Shown piece after piece: positions 35,534 through 44,500 of a stretch of DNA of 64,000 nt; position 1 is the first letter of the stretch; each line of letters opens with the position of its first letter. The DNA lies in the NCBI RefSeq assembly GCF_900107125.1, contig NZ_FNOU01000004.1, positions 114,521 to 178,520 on the forward strand, read 5' to 3'. The position numbers were made by a program, and so were the translations under genes. The notes under the pieces were generated by a model. It was not told the DNA's origin, did not search any database, and worked only from the letters and a program-made list of their open reading frames with translations. The stretch is from Eubacterium barkeri. GTDB lineage: Bacteria; Bacillota; Clostridia; Eubacteriales; Eubacteriaceae.

Positions 35534-37141
35534 TCATTTTGGGGCTTCACTCGCCTTCGGGCGAGTTTTTTGATTGAGCAGCAAAAAAGACAGCTTTAGA
35601 TACGTTCGATTCCTCGGAGAGTCCAGATCCAGGGGGATGATTTCTTTAATCCGGGATAGGCGATAGATGAGGGTGCTGCGGTGAATACCCAGGCACTCAG
35701 AGGTCTTTACCAGGTTGCGTTCGCAGTCCAGATACACCTGGAGGGTGGTGTACAAATGGGACGGATGGGCGGCATCGTGACGGCGGAGGGCAATAATCCC
35801 AGGGTCAGCGAGATAATCAGCGGCCAGGGCCTCTTCGCCACAAGCCAGCATATAGGAGAGGGCGTAGTCTTTAAACTGATGACGCCAGATGGTGCCATCG
35901 GCCTTTTGTCCCGCCTCCAGGGCGATGGCGGCCTGGAGGAACCCGCTACCCAGACAGTGGATGCCAGGGAGAACGTTGCTCATTCCCATTTTGAGGAGGT
36001 ACTCCCGAAGGACCACGGCGATATTCATCATGACCTGGTCCGGCTGGCACCCGCTGTGGGTCAGGTTAACCACCACGGCAATGCTATCCTCATAAAAAAA
36101 AGCATAGCTGGAAGTGACATGGCTTTCAATGAGGGCCGCGGTGCTGGAGGAGGAGAGATCGGTAAATCGCATCTGATCGTTATAAAGCTTCAGACATAGG
36201 TAGGTATCTTCTGCTTCCCAGGATAAATAATGGAGGAGATCCGAAAGGGCTCCGGGATCTGGCGCTTCTCCCCTCAAAAGCTCTGTAAAGAGCTGCTCCC
36301 CGGAGTGGTCCGAGCCCACCCAGAAACGATTGTGTCGATCCACCACCTGGAGTACATAATAGGCCAGGTGGTCTAAAAGCTGGGCATCCCCGGTCTTGAT
36401 TTCCGAGGACAGCTCATCCACACAGATCCGGCCCAGATAGTGGTTATTTTGCCAGAGGTTGATATAAAGGATGCGAAACCCCCGATGGTCGGCGGAGTAC
36501 ATGTCCGGGCCATGGGTGGTCAGGGTGTGCTGGTACTCCTTACTTAATTTAAACTCGTTAATGACACTCGGTGGGATAATCAACTTTCTACTTTTCATAT
36601 CCTGCTGGAAGACCAGCATCCCTGGAACGTGCCAGGGACAGGATAAAATAAAGAAATTCCGATCGTGGACGAAGATCGGATTATCGAAGAGGGTGTTTGA
36701 GGCCTCGATGAGATCATCCAGGGGCGTTTGGCTGTCCATAGCCTTGATCAGGGCCCGATCCCAAGCGAAAATACGCTCAAAGACGGCGTGGCAATAGTCG
36801 CTCATCCCTTCCAGGCTTTGGGTGCCTTGAACGTGAAGAAGGGTGCCTTTGGCATTCGAAAATGAAAACCCCTGGAAAGCTTCTCCGACGATGATACAGT
36901 CGACGCCGGGATACTGCTTAAGGAGGGCAGCCCCATGGCTCTCTGCCAGATAGAGATAATGAGGGGAGGGCGTATCCTGGGACACCAGAAAACGGACCCC
37001 TAAATAATGTTTTGTGAAATCCGGATGGTAGACCTCAAGGGCGCCATACTGGCTTTCCAGGGCATCGATAATAATCTGGATACCGGGATAAAAGCCATCG
37101 AGCAATGGATATGGGGCAGCATAGTCTTTCGTGGGAAGCAT
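35534..37141 (-). CDS. PucR/CdaR-type transcriptional regulator (paralogue 2)
   Basis: 535 residues. The C-terminal about 60 residues form the PucR helix-turn-helix (CERNLVKTSECLGIHRSTLIYRLSRIKEI), and the region before it resembles the GGDEF-related middle domain of the CdaR family. The N-terminal half has an unassigned sensory domain with NPIFVHDRNFFILSCPW and RILYINLW, both shared closely with the regulator at 37718-39271. CdaR-type proteins activate catabolic genes upon binding a ligand such as a purine, sugar acid or amino acid. The ligand is not known here; control of the neighbouring methyltransferase and transporter genes is inferred. It is the last gene of the cluster. Confidence 0.82.
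   Translation of the reverse strand: MLPTKDYAAPYPLLDGFYPGIQIIIDALESQYGALEVYHPDFTKHYLGVRFLVSQDTPSPHYLYLAESHGAALLKQYPGVDCIIVGEAFQGFSFSNAKGTLLHVQGTQSLEGMSDYCHAVFERIFAWDRALIKAMDSQTPLDDLIEASNTLFDNPIFVHDRNFFILSCPWHVPGMLVFQQDMKSRKLIIPPSVINEFKLSKEYQHTLTTHGPDMYSADHRGFRILYINLWQNNHYLGRICVDELSSEIKTGDAQLLDHLAYYVLQVVDRHNRFWVGSDHSGEQLFTELLRGEAPDPGALSDLLHYLSWEAEDTYLCLKLYNDQMRFTDLSSSSTAALIESHVTSSYAFFYEDSIAVVVNLTHSGCQPDQVMMNIAVVLREYLLKMGMSNVLPGIHCLGSGFLQAAIALEAGQKADGTIWRHQFKDYALSYMLACGEEALAADYLADPGIIALRRHDAAHPSHLYTTLQVYLDCERNLVKTSECLGIHRSTLIYRLSRIKEIIPLDLDSPRNRTYLKLSFLLLNQKTRPKASEAPK
35549..35571 (+). terminator. Terminator of the DUF2284 gene, inside the 3' end of a convergent gene
   Basis: ACTCGCC (35549-35555), TTCG loop, GGCGAGT (35560-35566), six T. 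It is buried in the last codons of the minus-strand regulator, which reads through it on the other strand without a U tract. Confidence 0.75.
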
Positions 37142-37150
37142 GGGGAAACC

Positions 37151-37705
37151 TCAGCTTTGCAGTGGATGCCCTTTGTGGGCGATGCGTTCCTCCAGCTGGA
37201 CACGGACTGTCTTCATTCGGTGCTCGTACACCAGGATAGAGGCGAGGATCAAAAGTGCGGTAATGGGGAGGATGGGGCCGGTGGGAAGGCCAAAGGCGGA
37301 ACAGAGGATGACCACGTCCAGGAGAATGGCGATGGCACCATCGACACAGGTGACCAGTCCGATGATGATCTCTCGGCCCCGGGCAATATCGTCGGTTTTG
37401 GCCGAGGCGGATAGACGATAACCAAAGAAGTGTTGAGGCCCCGCTTTTTTCGGGACGGTATTAATGAGGATGAGATGCATGACATAGAGGGCAATGCCAA
37501 TACCACACAGCAAAATCAAGGTGGTTTTGCTGCCGTAGCCCGTGACGGCACCGTTTAAGGCAAATTGGGTGGGGATGGATTCTGGGATAGTGGGCCACAT
37601 GATGGCGATGATGATGACCGCCTGCCAAACCAAAATAGTGAGGAGTGTATAGGATATCCGTAATTGGCGGCCGAAGTGGATGCCTTGTTCTTGGGATGTT
37701 GACAT
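37151..37705 (-). CDS. DUF1648 membrane protein (SdpI-like N-terminal module)
   Basis: 184 residues with about four to five membrane helices. The first part, ILVWQAVIIIAIMWPTIPESIPTQF with NGAVTGYGSKTT, is the DUF1648 signature (IPxHF/IPTQF and NxxGxxDxxGSK-like). DUF1648 modules occur in SdpI-type immunity proteins and next to regulators. The C-terminal SdpI region is absent, so this is the short type. It lies 12 bases behind one PucR-type gene and 9 bases before another, which suggests a membrane partner for them. No function can be assigned. Confidence 0.75.
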   Translation of the reverse strand: MSTSQEQGIHFGRQLRISYTLLTILVWQAVIIIAIMWPTIPESIPTQFALNGAVTGYGSKTTLILLCGIGIALYVMHLILINTVPKKAGPQHFFGYRLSASAKTDDIARGREIIIGLVTCVDGAIAILLDVVILCSAFGLPTGPILPITALLILASILVYEHRMKTVRVQLEERIAHKGHPLQS

Positions 37706-37717
37706 GGTATTTCTCCT

Positions 37718-39271
37718 TTAATCAGTACTGCTTAGCATAAGATATGAAAGCTCAAGATGCAGCCGAAGCTGGGGATCCTCAAGATCCAGGTGGGTGAGGG
37801 CCTCAATTCGGGACAGCCGATACAGCAGGGTGCTCCGGTGGAGGAACAGAGCCCGGGCGGTTCGGGTGACATTGCGCTCATTTTCCAGATAACAGCCCAG
37901 GGTGTCGTAAAGGCTGGCATGGTGCTGGGCATCGTAGGCCTTCAAGGTCAACAGAGCCTGGGGGCAAAGGCGCTCTGGAGGCAGCTTTTGACTGGCTGTT
38001 TCCAGAAAAAAATCCAGGGCATATTCCCTGAAGCCATGGCTCCAGATCATACTGTTTGATTTAATACTGAAGCCCAGGGCAATATTCGCTTGCTGGTAGG
38101 CCTTGGGAAGGTGGGAAAAGCCAGTCACTGGATTGGATAGGCCAATGCGATAGAGCCCCTCCCGCATCACGGTGGCCAATTTGGATGAAATGGCAGAGGT
38201 GCTGGACTGAATCAGGGTAAGATTGACAATGACGGTGATGCCTTCCGCGTAGGGGAAAGCGTGGCAGTGGCGGATCTGGGCCTCGATATAGCTGATGACT
38301 CCAATGGGGGAGAGCTCCCCCTCGGCGTACTCCAGAGCCTGGAGACGGATACACAGATAGTCATCATCGGGATGCCAATGGAGGTAGCCTAGCTTCAGAC
38401 GCATCTCATGGTCCTTAAGGACTTCACCGGAAAGGACCCTGGAAATGAAGGGGTCAATTTCGTTGACAAAGCTGCTCCAAATCACGTTGTACCGGGCGAT
38501 ATGCTGGCAGACCATCTGCCCCAGGTAATCCAGGCATAAATAGTCGCCGTCGGCAATGGAGCGCCGAAGCTCGTTAACGCAGATTCGTCCCTCGTAGCGG
38601 CCTTCATACCAAAGGTTTAAGTAGAGGATACGATAGCCATTGGGGCTGTTGTAGAACATGGTGGGGCCATGGGTACCCAGGGAGTGAGTGTACTCCGCAT
38701 CAAATTTGAAGGTATTCAGGGTGTCGAAGAGCACCATCCGGCGGCCGGTCCGTTCATCCCGGTCAAAGCCAGCCATGCCTTCGGGGCTCCAGGGGCAGGC
38801 CAGGATATAGAAATCGCTGTCGTGGATAAAAATCGGATTTTTAAGGATGGGGAGACTGACCTTAGCCATCTCCTCAAAGGGCGCATCGCTGGATAGAGCA
38901 CGTTGGAGGGCCATATCCCAGTCAGCATAACGATCAAAAATGTCCTGAACCAAGGAAAAGAGAACGGCGCCATCGGCAGTGGATGAAAATTGCACCCATG
39001 AAAAAGCTCCGGGAATCTGGCTGTCATCACAATCCCCCAGGATGATGAGGTTCAGATAGGGGGCTGGCCACTTAGCCGGGAGATCATCCCCCCGGAGAAA
39101 GTAGACGACGGAAGAATCAAGGATGGGGGTCGTCCGGTAATGGCGAACCCCCGTTAGGCAGGGCTTGTTCAGGCCGAGATGAATCTCACTGGGAAAGAGA
39201 TGCTCCTCCAGGGCATCGGAAAGCACCTGGATATTCAGTTGAAAACCCTGGGAAGCATCCCCTTGTACCAT
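37718..39271 (-). CDS. PucR/CdaR-type transcriptional regulator (paralogue 1)
   Basis: 517 residues with the same layout as the product of 35534-37141: a sensory N-terminal half (NPIFIHDSDFYILACPW; RILYLNLW), a middle domain, and a C-terminal PucR HTH (NERNVTRTARALFLHRSTLLYRLSRIEAL). Ribosome binding site GGAGGTAAGG stands before ATG 39271. It follows the URO-D methyltransferase gene after a 44-base gap. It probably senses the compound handled by the operon, by analogy with CdaR activators; the ligand is unknown. Confidence 0.83.
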   Translation of the reverse strand: MVQGDASQGFQLNIQVLSDALEEHLFPSEIHLGLNKPCLTGVRHYRTTPILDSSVVYFLRGDDLPAKWPAPYLNLIILGDCDDSQIPGAFSWVQFSSTADGAVLFSLVQDIFDRYADWDMALQRALSSDAPFEEMAKVSLPILKNPIFIHDSDFYILACPWSPEGMAGFDRDERTGRRMVLFDTLNTFKFDAEYTHSLGTHGPTMFYNSPNGYRILYLNLWYEGRYEGRICVNELRRSIADGDYLCLDYLGQMVCQHIARYNVIWSSFVNEIDPFISRVLSGEVLKDHEMRLKLGYLHWHPDDDYLCIRLQALEYAEGELSPIGVISYIEAQIRHCHAFPYAEGITVIVNLTLIQSSTSAISSKLATVMREGLYRIGLSNPVTGFSHLPKAYQQANIALGFSIKSNSMIWSHGFREYALDFFLETASQKLPPERLCPQALLTLKAYDAQHHASLYDTLGCYLENERNVTRTARALFLHRSTLLYRLSRIEALTHLDLEDPQLRLHLELSYLMLSSTD

Positions 39272-39315
39272 CTGCCCTTACCTCCATCGATTCGTGTTAA
39301 GGTATTCTATCACGC

Positions 39316-40371
39316 TCAACCCTTAAGGTCCAGATATTTCTGGCGGCTGTAGCGGTAGAGTTCTTCGGCCAGGTTGACCTTCCGATCTGCCTTTTCATCC
39401 CGGAGGCGACAGGCAAAGCGACCGGTTGTCGCCAGCTCGTCCACCCGTTTATGGATATCCGCCACGGCGTCCTCATCCGATAAATCTGCAGGGACGATGT
39501 ATAGGGTACACTGGGCCAGGTCCGCACCGTATTTTGCCATGATGTCAGCCTTATCGTTGGCGGAGTCCTGTCCCTCCCAGGCATCAAAGCCCGCTTCAAT
39601 AAAGAGGGGCATCAGCGTGCCCACGTTGCCGCAGGAATGGAGGCAGACGAACATCCCTAAATCATGGGCGGCCTTGGTGATCTTCTGGTACTGGGGCAGG
39701 AAAAGCTCCCGGTAGGTATTGGGTGAGAAAAAGGTGCTGATCTGGGTGCCCATATCGTCGTGGAATAGAATCATATCCGCATGGTAGACCTCCCTGGCGA
39801 TGTGAATGAGCTGAATATGCCAGTCCACCAGCTTGTCAAAAAAGGCGGTGAGGGCCTCGGGTTCCTCCAGAAGGTAGCAGAAGGTATCCTCAAAGCTGGT
39901 GAGGTCAGCCGTGCGTTCAAAGAGCCCGTTGACGATAACAAAATATGAAAAGCGGTCCTCTGCAAGGCGGTCCTTGTAGTGCTCCTCGTAATCCTTTTGC
40001 CAGTCAATGGCGTTAAGGTCGGGCCAAATAATCTCCGATTCCCACTGGGTAATGTCAGAGAGGCGTCGGGTTCCGGGTTTAACCATGGCCGCCTTGGTCA
40101 GGGGTTCGTACTCCCATTCAATACCAAACCAGTCGGTACCCCCAAAGGCACGGGCTGTGGCATCGGGCATGACCATGGGCTGGATGGCATTGTTATCCGT
40201 GGTTTGGTTAGGGACCCAAAGGGGCATTTCGCCACGGAGCATCCGCAGCATATTTTCCTTGGGAGTAATGGGGTAATTGCGTTTGGGTTCCACGGAATCT
40301 GGCGCACCGTAGATCCCCGGCATGCTATATTCGCCGATAATATCGAGTTCAGAAGGGTTGAAGGTTGTCAT
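39316..40371 (-). CDS. URO-D superfamily corrinoid methyltransferase (with HxC zinc motif)
   Basis: 351 residues of the uroporphyrinogen decarboxylase superfamily, not HemE. The metal motif LHSCGNV (His245-x-Cys247) matches MtaA-type methylcobamide transferases, and HDDMGTQ at 204-210 is shared with the sister enzyme at 43270-44271 (HDDWGSK). MtaA/MtbA-like enzymes move methyl groups between substrate or coenzyme and the corrinoid protein using zinc. With the corrinoid protein and methyltransferase II encoded at 48-50 kb it would provide methyltransferase I or an equivalent. Which methyl donor is used is unknown. ATG 40371 follows AAAGGAG. Confidence 0.82.
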   Translation of the reverse strand: MTTFNPSELDIIGEYSMPGIYGAPDSVEPKRNYPITPKENMLRMLRGEMPLWVPNQTTDNNAIQPMVMPDATARAFGGTDWFGIEWEYEPLTKAAMVKPGTRRLSDITQWESEIIWPDLNAIDWQKDYEEHYKDRLAEDRFSYFVIVNGLFERTADLTSFEDTFCYLLEEPEALTAFFDKLVDWHIQLIHIAREVYHADMILFHDDMGTQISTFFSPNTYRELFLPQYQKITKAAHDLGMFVCLHSCGNVGTLMPLFIEAGFDAWEGQDSANDKADIMAKYGADLAQCTLYIVPADLSDEDAVADIHKRVDELATTGRFACRLRDEKADRKVNLAEELYRYSRQKYLDLKG

Positions 40372-40401
40372 TTTATTCTCCTTTAGATGTTTTTTTTGAG
40401 G

Positions 40402-41796
40402 CTATCCAGCCAGACCGAGGATACCAAGGGCGACGGGCACCCACAGGGCAATACAAACCGCAATACTAAGTTGGATGGGAAGGGATGCCCGGGGCATCTC
40501 CTGCATTTTATAATAGCCCTTAACATAGGTTAAAAGCGGGACGGTGTCCAGGGGCAGAATAAAGCAGCAGGACGCACATATGGCCAGGGCCAGGATGAGC
40601 AGTGCCGGGGAAATTCCCCAGCTGATGGCCAGAGCAGTCAGGGGTCCGCCCAGCATGGAGATGAGCACCGGGCCCAAGGGAATGGGCAGGAGCAGGGCAA
40701 AGAAGATCAGGCTGAACACCAGAAGGATGATGGGGATGGGCATGGCCATTGAGGAAGGAAACACCGTCCCTACTAACCAATCGCTGACCCCGCTTTGGGT
40801 CAGGGCATTGCCCATGGACATCATGGTTCCAATGAGGAAGAAAGCCGCCCAGCTGACTTCGCCGCAGAATTCCCCCCAGGTCAAAATGGAAAAGCCTGGC
40901 AAAAAGAGCAGGGTAAATCCCAGGATGCCCACAATGGTAATATTTAAGACAGGAATCCAGGACGACAATACCCACAGGATGAAGATGCCGGAAATCAGGA
41001 TGAATACATAGCGTTCCTGGGCATCAAAGTGTTTTGGGATATCCAGAGACTCCAAATAGGCCGCCATTCGTCCGGCGCCCAGGAGAGCCGGACAGAAAAC
41101 CCGGCTGATGATAAACCAGGAAAGCAGAAGGCCGATGATGCCAATGGGAATTCCGATGACCATCCACTGGACAAAGGTAATCTGGATACCGGCCTGGGTC
41201 AGATAATCCAGGGCCAATAGATTAATGGGACTGCCGGCTGGGGTCATGATACCCCCTACCATGCTGGCAATGGGCAGGCCAATCATAAAGGCCTTGCCGC
41301 TTTTTTTCCGATCCACGCCATGATCGTAAGCCCCCAGGATTCCCTCGACGATGGTAATGAAGACCGCCGTGGTGGCCACGTTGGACATAATCGAGGAGAC
41401 CAACCCGGCACAGAGCATGATTGCCAGGAGAATGCGCTTGCTCTCATAGCCAAAAAGGTGGATAAGAAAACGCAGCAGACGCCGGGAAAGGGGAACCTTG
41501 ACAATGGCCTGGGAGATGCCAAAGCTGACCAACACAAAGAAAAGAACGTGGGAGGTATACCCCGAAAGGGCCGAAGCAACCGTGGGGCTGACCCCAAAGA
41601 TAACCAGCAGGGCGATGCCTAAAATACAGCTCACCCCAATGGGAAAGGTTTCGGTTACCAGCAGGACGATGAGGGCAATCATAATGCCCAGGGCACGGAT
41701 ACCGGTACCGGTCAATCCGGCGGCTTCAGGGACGAAAAACATCCCGATGAGGATGGCTGCAGCCAGGAAACCGCCGATAAGTGGTGTCTTTTTCAT
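40402..41796 (-). CDS. DASS/SLC13-type anion:sodium symporter
   Basis: 464 residues with about eleven to twelve membrane helices. The divalent anion:Na+ symporter signature SIMSNVATTAVF and MTPAGSPINLLAL (the two substrate-binding re-entrant loops with Ser-Asn-x-Thr and Ser-Pro-x-Asn) are present in the first half; the second half repeats the fold. The family imports carboxylates such as succinate, citrate, sulfate or aromatic carboxylates. Here it is in an operon with two URO-D methyltransferases, so uptake of a methylated carboxylate is possible but unproven. It starts 2 bases behind the GPH stop. Confidence 0.85.
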   Translation of the reverse strand: MKKTPLIGGFLAAAILIGMFFVPEAAGLTGTGIRALGIMIALIVLLVTETFPIGVSCILGIALLVIFGVSPTVASALSGYTSHVLFFVLVSFGISQAIVKVPLSRRLLRFLIHLFGYESKRILLAIMLCAGLVSSIMSNVATTAVFITIVEGILGAYDHGVDRKKSGKAFMIGLPIASMVGGIMTPAGSPINLLALDYLTQAGIQITFVQWMVIGIPIGIIGLLLSWFIISRVFCPALLGAGRMAAYLESLDIPKHFDAQERYVFILISGIFILWVLSSWIPVLNITIVGILGFTLLFLPGFSILTWGEFCGEVSWAAFFLIGTMMSMGNALTQSGVSDWLVGTVFPSSMAMPIPIILLVFSLIFFALLLPIPLGPVLISMLGGPLTALAISWGISPALLILALAICASCCFILPLDTVPLLTYVKGYYKMQEMPRASLPIQLSIAVCIALWVPVALGILGLAG

Positions 41797-41798
41797 TG

Positions 41799-43232
41799 TC
41801 AGTTTTGACGGGCAGAGATTTCCAGCTGATACTGTTCCACCTTATCCCGGGTAATCTTAAAGCCAAAGAACAGGAGAACGGCAGCAACGAGAAGCTCGAT
41901 GGCCGGAATGGTCATGAAGCCCATACACACCGATTTTTGCAGGGCGATGGAGGCACTGGCGGGGTCGATTTCGCTGCTGAAGCCACCAGCAGCCAGACAT
42001 CCGGAAATAATGATCCCCCGGGTCATGATGGCTACCTTCAGGGGCACATTCTGGAGACCGCTGATCCAGCCGGTGGCATTTTTACCCGTTTTCCATTCGG
42101 AGTACACAATGGTATCAGCATAGAGGGCCGGGGTCAGGGCATAGGCTACGCCATAGCCAAACTGGGCCACGGACATCAGGATAATGACCGCCCACATATT
42201 CTGGAACATAAAGTAAGCCAGGAACATAAAGATCGCCATGATGACAAAAGTACTGATGGTCGTCATCCGGGAGGAGAATTTAGCTGCCAGATTTTTAGCC
42301 AGGTAGGACCCAACGACACAAAGGATATTGGAAATCAGAATATACATGGCCAGCATGCCTTTATCGTGGGCAACATAGGTAAAGTAATAGACCGCCACCC
42401 CGGAGCAGACAAAGTTAAAGGACCATTTGGCCAGATCTGCCAATAACAGAATGATAAGGGGTGGATTCTGACCCAGGGCCCGGACCAGGTCCATGCCGCT
42501 GGTCTTATCCTTATCCTGGGCGGCCTTGGCACTTGCCAGATCTTCATCTGAGGTGTTTTCCACTTCTTCATAGCCGTCGAACATTTTGAAATGGGCAAAA
42601 TACAGAACGGCCATCACGATACCGAGGACAAAGGCCGTGGCGGCGTATTGGCTGGTCTCTCCGATGATACCGGCGAAAAAGGCGGCCAGGGGAGCCCCCA
42701 CGTAGGAGAAGATGACCTTCGACAGATTGGCCCAGGCCGCACGGGTAGAGGCCAGCTGAGCCCGGTCTTCCGGGGTCTTCCCGGCAACTGCGATCATGGA
42801 GACATTGGCCACATAGGGGAAATTCCAAACCACATGGGAAAGGATGGCGGCAACGATGATGATGATGGCGGAAACAGGGCCATCTCCAATCTTCATAAAT
42901 TGGAAGGCGAAGAGGAAGGGGACCATCCAGGGCAGAAGGATAAGCCAGGAGCGATACCGTCCCCATTTTTTCGGCTTAATGCTGTTGAGCACCGCCCCGT
43001 AGATCCAGGACAGGCAGGCGTCTACCGTACTGGCTACCGTGGTAATCATGGTGACGGTGGCCAGGCTGAATTGGGCCAGGTTGGTCAGAAAGAAATTAAA
43101 GAAATAAGATTCAACATTGGTCATCAAGGAAAAACCGCAGTCCCCGACACCGTAGAAATAACGTAGAGCCTTGCTTAAAGGCTTATTTTCAGGGGTGTTT
43201 GTCCCCACTTTGTTTTCAGTATTGTCACTCAT
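41799..43232 (-). CDS. GPH-family (MFS) cation symporter
   Basis: 477 residues, twelve membrane helices of the MFS_2 type. N-terminal GVGDCGFSLMTNVESYFFNFF and the loop KPKKWGRYRSWL followed by a proline-rich helix are the glycoside-pentoside-hexuronide (GPH) hallmarks. GPH carriers import sugars, glycosides or, in some clusters, other hydrophilic organic compounds with Na+ or H+. The gene sits between the two URO-D genes and the DASS carrier. ATG 43232 follows GAGAGGG on the minus strand. Confidence 0.85.
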   Translation of the reverse strand: MSDNTENKVGTNTPENKPLSKALRYFYGVGDCGFSLMTNVESYFFNFFLTNLAQFSLATVTMITTVASTVDACLSWIYGAVLNSIKPKKWGRYRSWLILLPWMVPFLFAFQFMKIGDGPVSAIIIIVAAILSHVVWNFPYVANVSMIAVAGKTPEDRAQLASTRAAWANLSKVIFSYVGAPLAAFFAGIIGETSQYAATAFVLGIVMAVLYFAHFKMFDGYEEVENTSDEDLASAKAAQDKDKTSGMDLVRALGQNPPLIILLLADLAKWSFNFVCSGVAVYYFTYVAHDKGMLAMYILISNILCVVGSYLAKNLAAKFSSRMTTISTFVIMAIFMFLAYFMFQNMWAVIILMSVAQFGYGVAYALTPALYADTIVYSEWKTGKNATGWISGLQNVPLKVAIMTRGIIISGCLAAGGFSSEIDPASASIALQKSVCMGFMTIPAIELLVAAVLLFFGFKITRDKVEQYQLEISARQN

Positions 43233-43269
43233 AATATCCCTCTCGTAGAATAAATGATAAAGAAACAGT

Positions 43270-44271
43270 TTAGTTCAATGGATCGATTTCATGGTTGTAA
43301 GCGTTAATTTCATCCCGAATGATATCGTCCACTTCCGGAAAGATGGTTCCGGTGAGGCCGTAGGTCATACAGGGGATGAAGTGACCGCCGGGACCGTAAG
43401 TTTCGCACACCTGGCGGACATTTTGGCGGATGGTGGCTTCATTGTAATCCGCCACATCAAAATCTGATCGTAAGCCGCCCATAAGGGTGATCTTCCCCTG
43501 GGTTTCTGCCTGAATTTTTAAAATATCGTTCTCCGGCAGCACACCCTGCCAGATATCGATTCCCATGTCTATCATATCCTGGATGATGGGTTCGCAGAAG
43601 GAATCAGCATGGTGCATGACGATGACACCGTGGTCCTTCATGTAGCCGTAGATGCGGATATAGGCATCTTTAAAAAATTCCCGCCAGGTATCCGGCTGCA
43701 TGAATAAGGAGAGCTTGCTGCCCCAATCGTCATGGGAGAGGATGACATCCGGGTGGAGATTATCTACCAGAAGCTTGGCGTATTGGAAGCGGTATTCCGC
43801 CACGTAATCCACCAGCTCGTGCATGGCCTCAGGCTCCTCCAATAGATTGACCAGGGTATCCTCAAAGCCCATGAGAAAATGGGATTGCTCAAAGACCCCG
43901 GTGCCCATAAAGCCCATGGTGAGGTACTGATCGTGATCTACAGCGGCGGCGGCCTCCAGAGCCGGTTCCCACCCCTGGGAGCAATGGGCCACTAAATCCG
44001 GAGCGACAACGTACTCCCGCCATTTGGTAATATCCGGGCAAACCTTATTGGCCTCGGTTACATGGGGCATGGGGCCTGGGGCGTCCTCCGGGAAAAGGAT
44101 TTCTGTTCCCCAGCGGTCATTGGTGGTTTTCCCCCGGACCCGATTGCCCCGGGTATAAACCTGGATAGGATCATTCATAATGGGGATACAGGCCTCGTAC
44201 TGATTGACCAGCCGATCCGGCTTACCATCAATTTTGATGGTTTCCAAAAAATTCTGTTTTGGTGTTAACAT
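43270..44271 (-). CDS. URO-D superfamily methyltransferase (HHADSFC variant)
   Basis: 333 residues from ATG 44269-44271 with GGAGGGAG 12 bases ahead; the frame opens 15 codons earlier but lacks a site. It is a URO-D fold protein with HDDWGSK at 180-186 and HHADSFCEP at 220-228 in place of the HxCG motif of its sister, and a late FIPCMTYG (Cys301). The metal site therefore differs or is arranged otherwise. It is the first gene of the operon behind the promoter at 44331-44359. It is likely a substrate:corrinoid methyltransferase I; HemE activity is unlikely since the haem pathway genes are absent and the sequence lacks the HemE N-terminal arginine motif. Confidence 0.8.
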   Translation of the reverse strand: MLTPKQNFLETIKIDGKPDRLVNQYEACIPIMNDPIQVYTRGNRVRGKTTNDRWGTEILFPEDAPGPMPHVTEANKVCPDITKWREYVVAPDLVAHCSQGWEPALEAAAAVDHDQYLTMGFMGTGVFEQSHFLMGFEDTLVNLLEEPEAMHELVDYVAEYRFQYAKLLVDNLHPDVILSHDDWGSKLSLFMQPDTWREFFKDAYIRIYGYMKDHGVIVMHHADSFCEPIIQDMIDMGIDIWQGVLPENDILKIQAETQGKITLMGGLRSDFDVADYNEATIRQNVRQVCETYGPGGHFIPCMTYGLTGTIFPEVDDIIRDEINAYNHEIDPLN

Positions 44272-44330
44272 GTAGATACTCCCTCCAAAAAAGATTGAAC
44301 GATAAAACGGTACCATTTTGCGCTAAATTC

Positions 44331-44359
44331 ATTATATAAGCTTCCCAGAGGGGATTCAA
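44331..44359 (-). promoter_or_regulatory. Promoter of the minus-strand methyltransferase/transporter operon
   Basis: On the minus strand: TTGAAT (44354-44359), 17-base spacer, TATAAT (44331-44336). It is flanked by inverted-repeat arms TTCCCA/TGGGAA (44342-44347 and 44384-44389) and CACGA/TCGTG (44369-44373 and 44381-44385), possible operator halves for one of the PucR-type proteins. Confidence 0.7.
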
Positions 44360-44435
44360 TCCGACGAACACGAGAAGAATTCGTGGGAAAAACTGTACGC
44401 ATTGTAGGAAAGAAGCTGAAGACATCCATCAGGGC

Positions 44436-44464
44436 TTTACATGGGGTTAGAGGCTGAGTATAAT
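44436..44464 (+). promoter_or_regulatory. Promoter of the NAT-type gene
   Basis: TTTACA (44436-44441), 17-base spacer, TATAAT (44459-44464), 37 bases before ATG 44501 with an AGAGGAGGAA site between. It runs away from the operon promoter at 44331-44359. Confidence 0.7.
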
Positions 44465-44500
44465 GTTTGAATTAATGATTGTAGAGGAGGAATCACAGAA

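Noticed and set aside
39316..44271. The two URO-D genes as hemE (uroporphyrinogen decarboxylase)
   Set aside because: HemE has a conserved N-terminal arginine-rich motif and haem genes nearby; neither is present, while the zinc-type motif and neighbours fit corrinoid methyltransferases.
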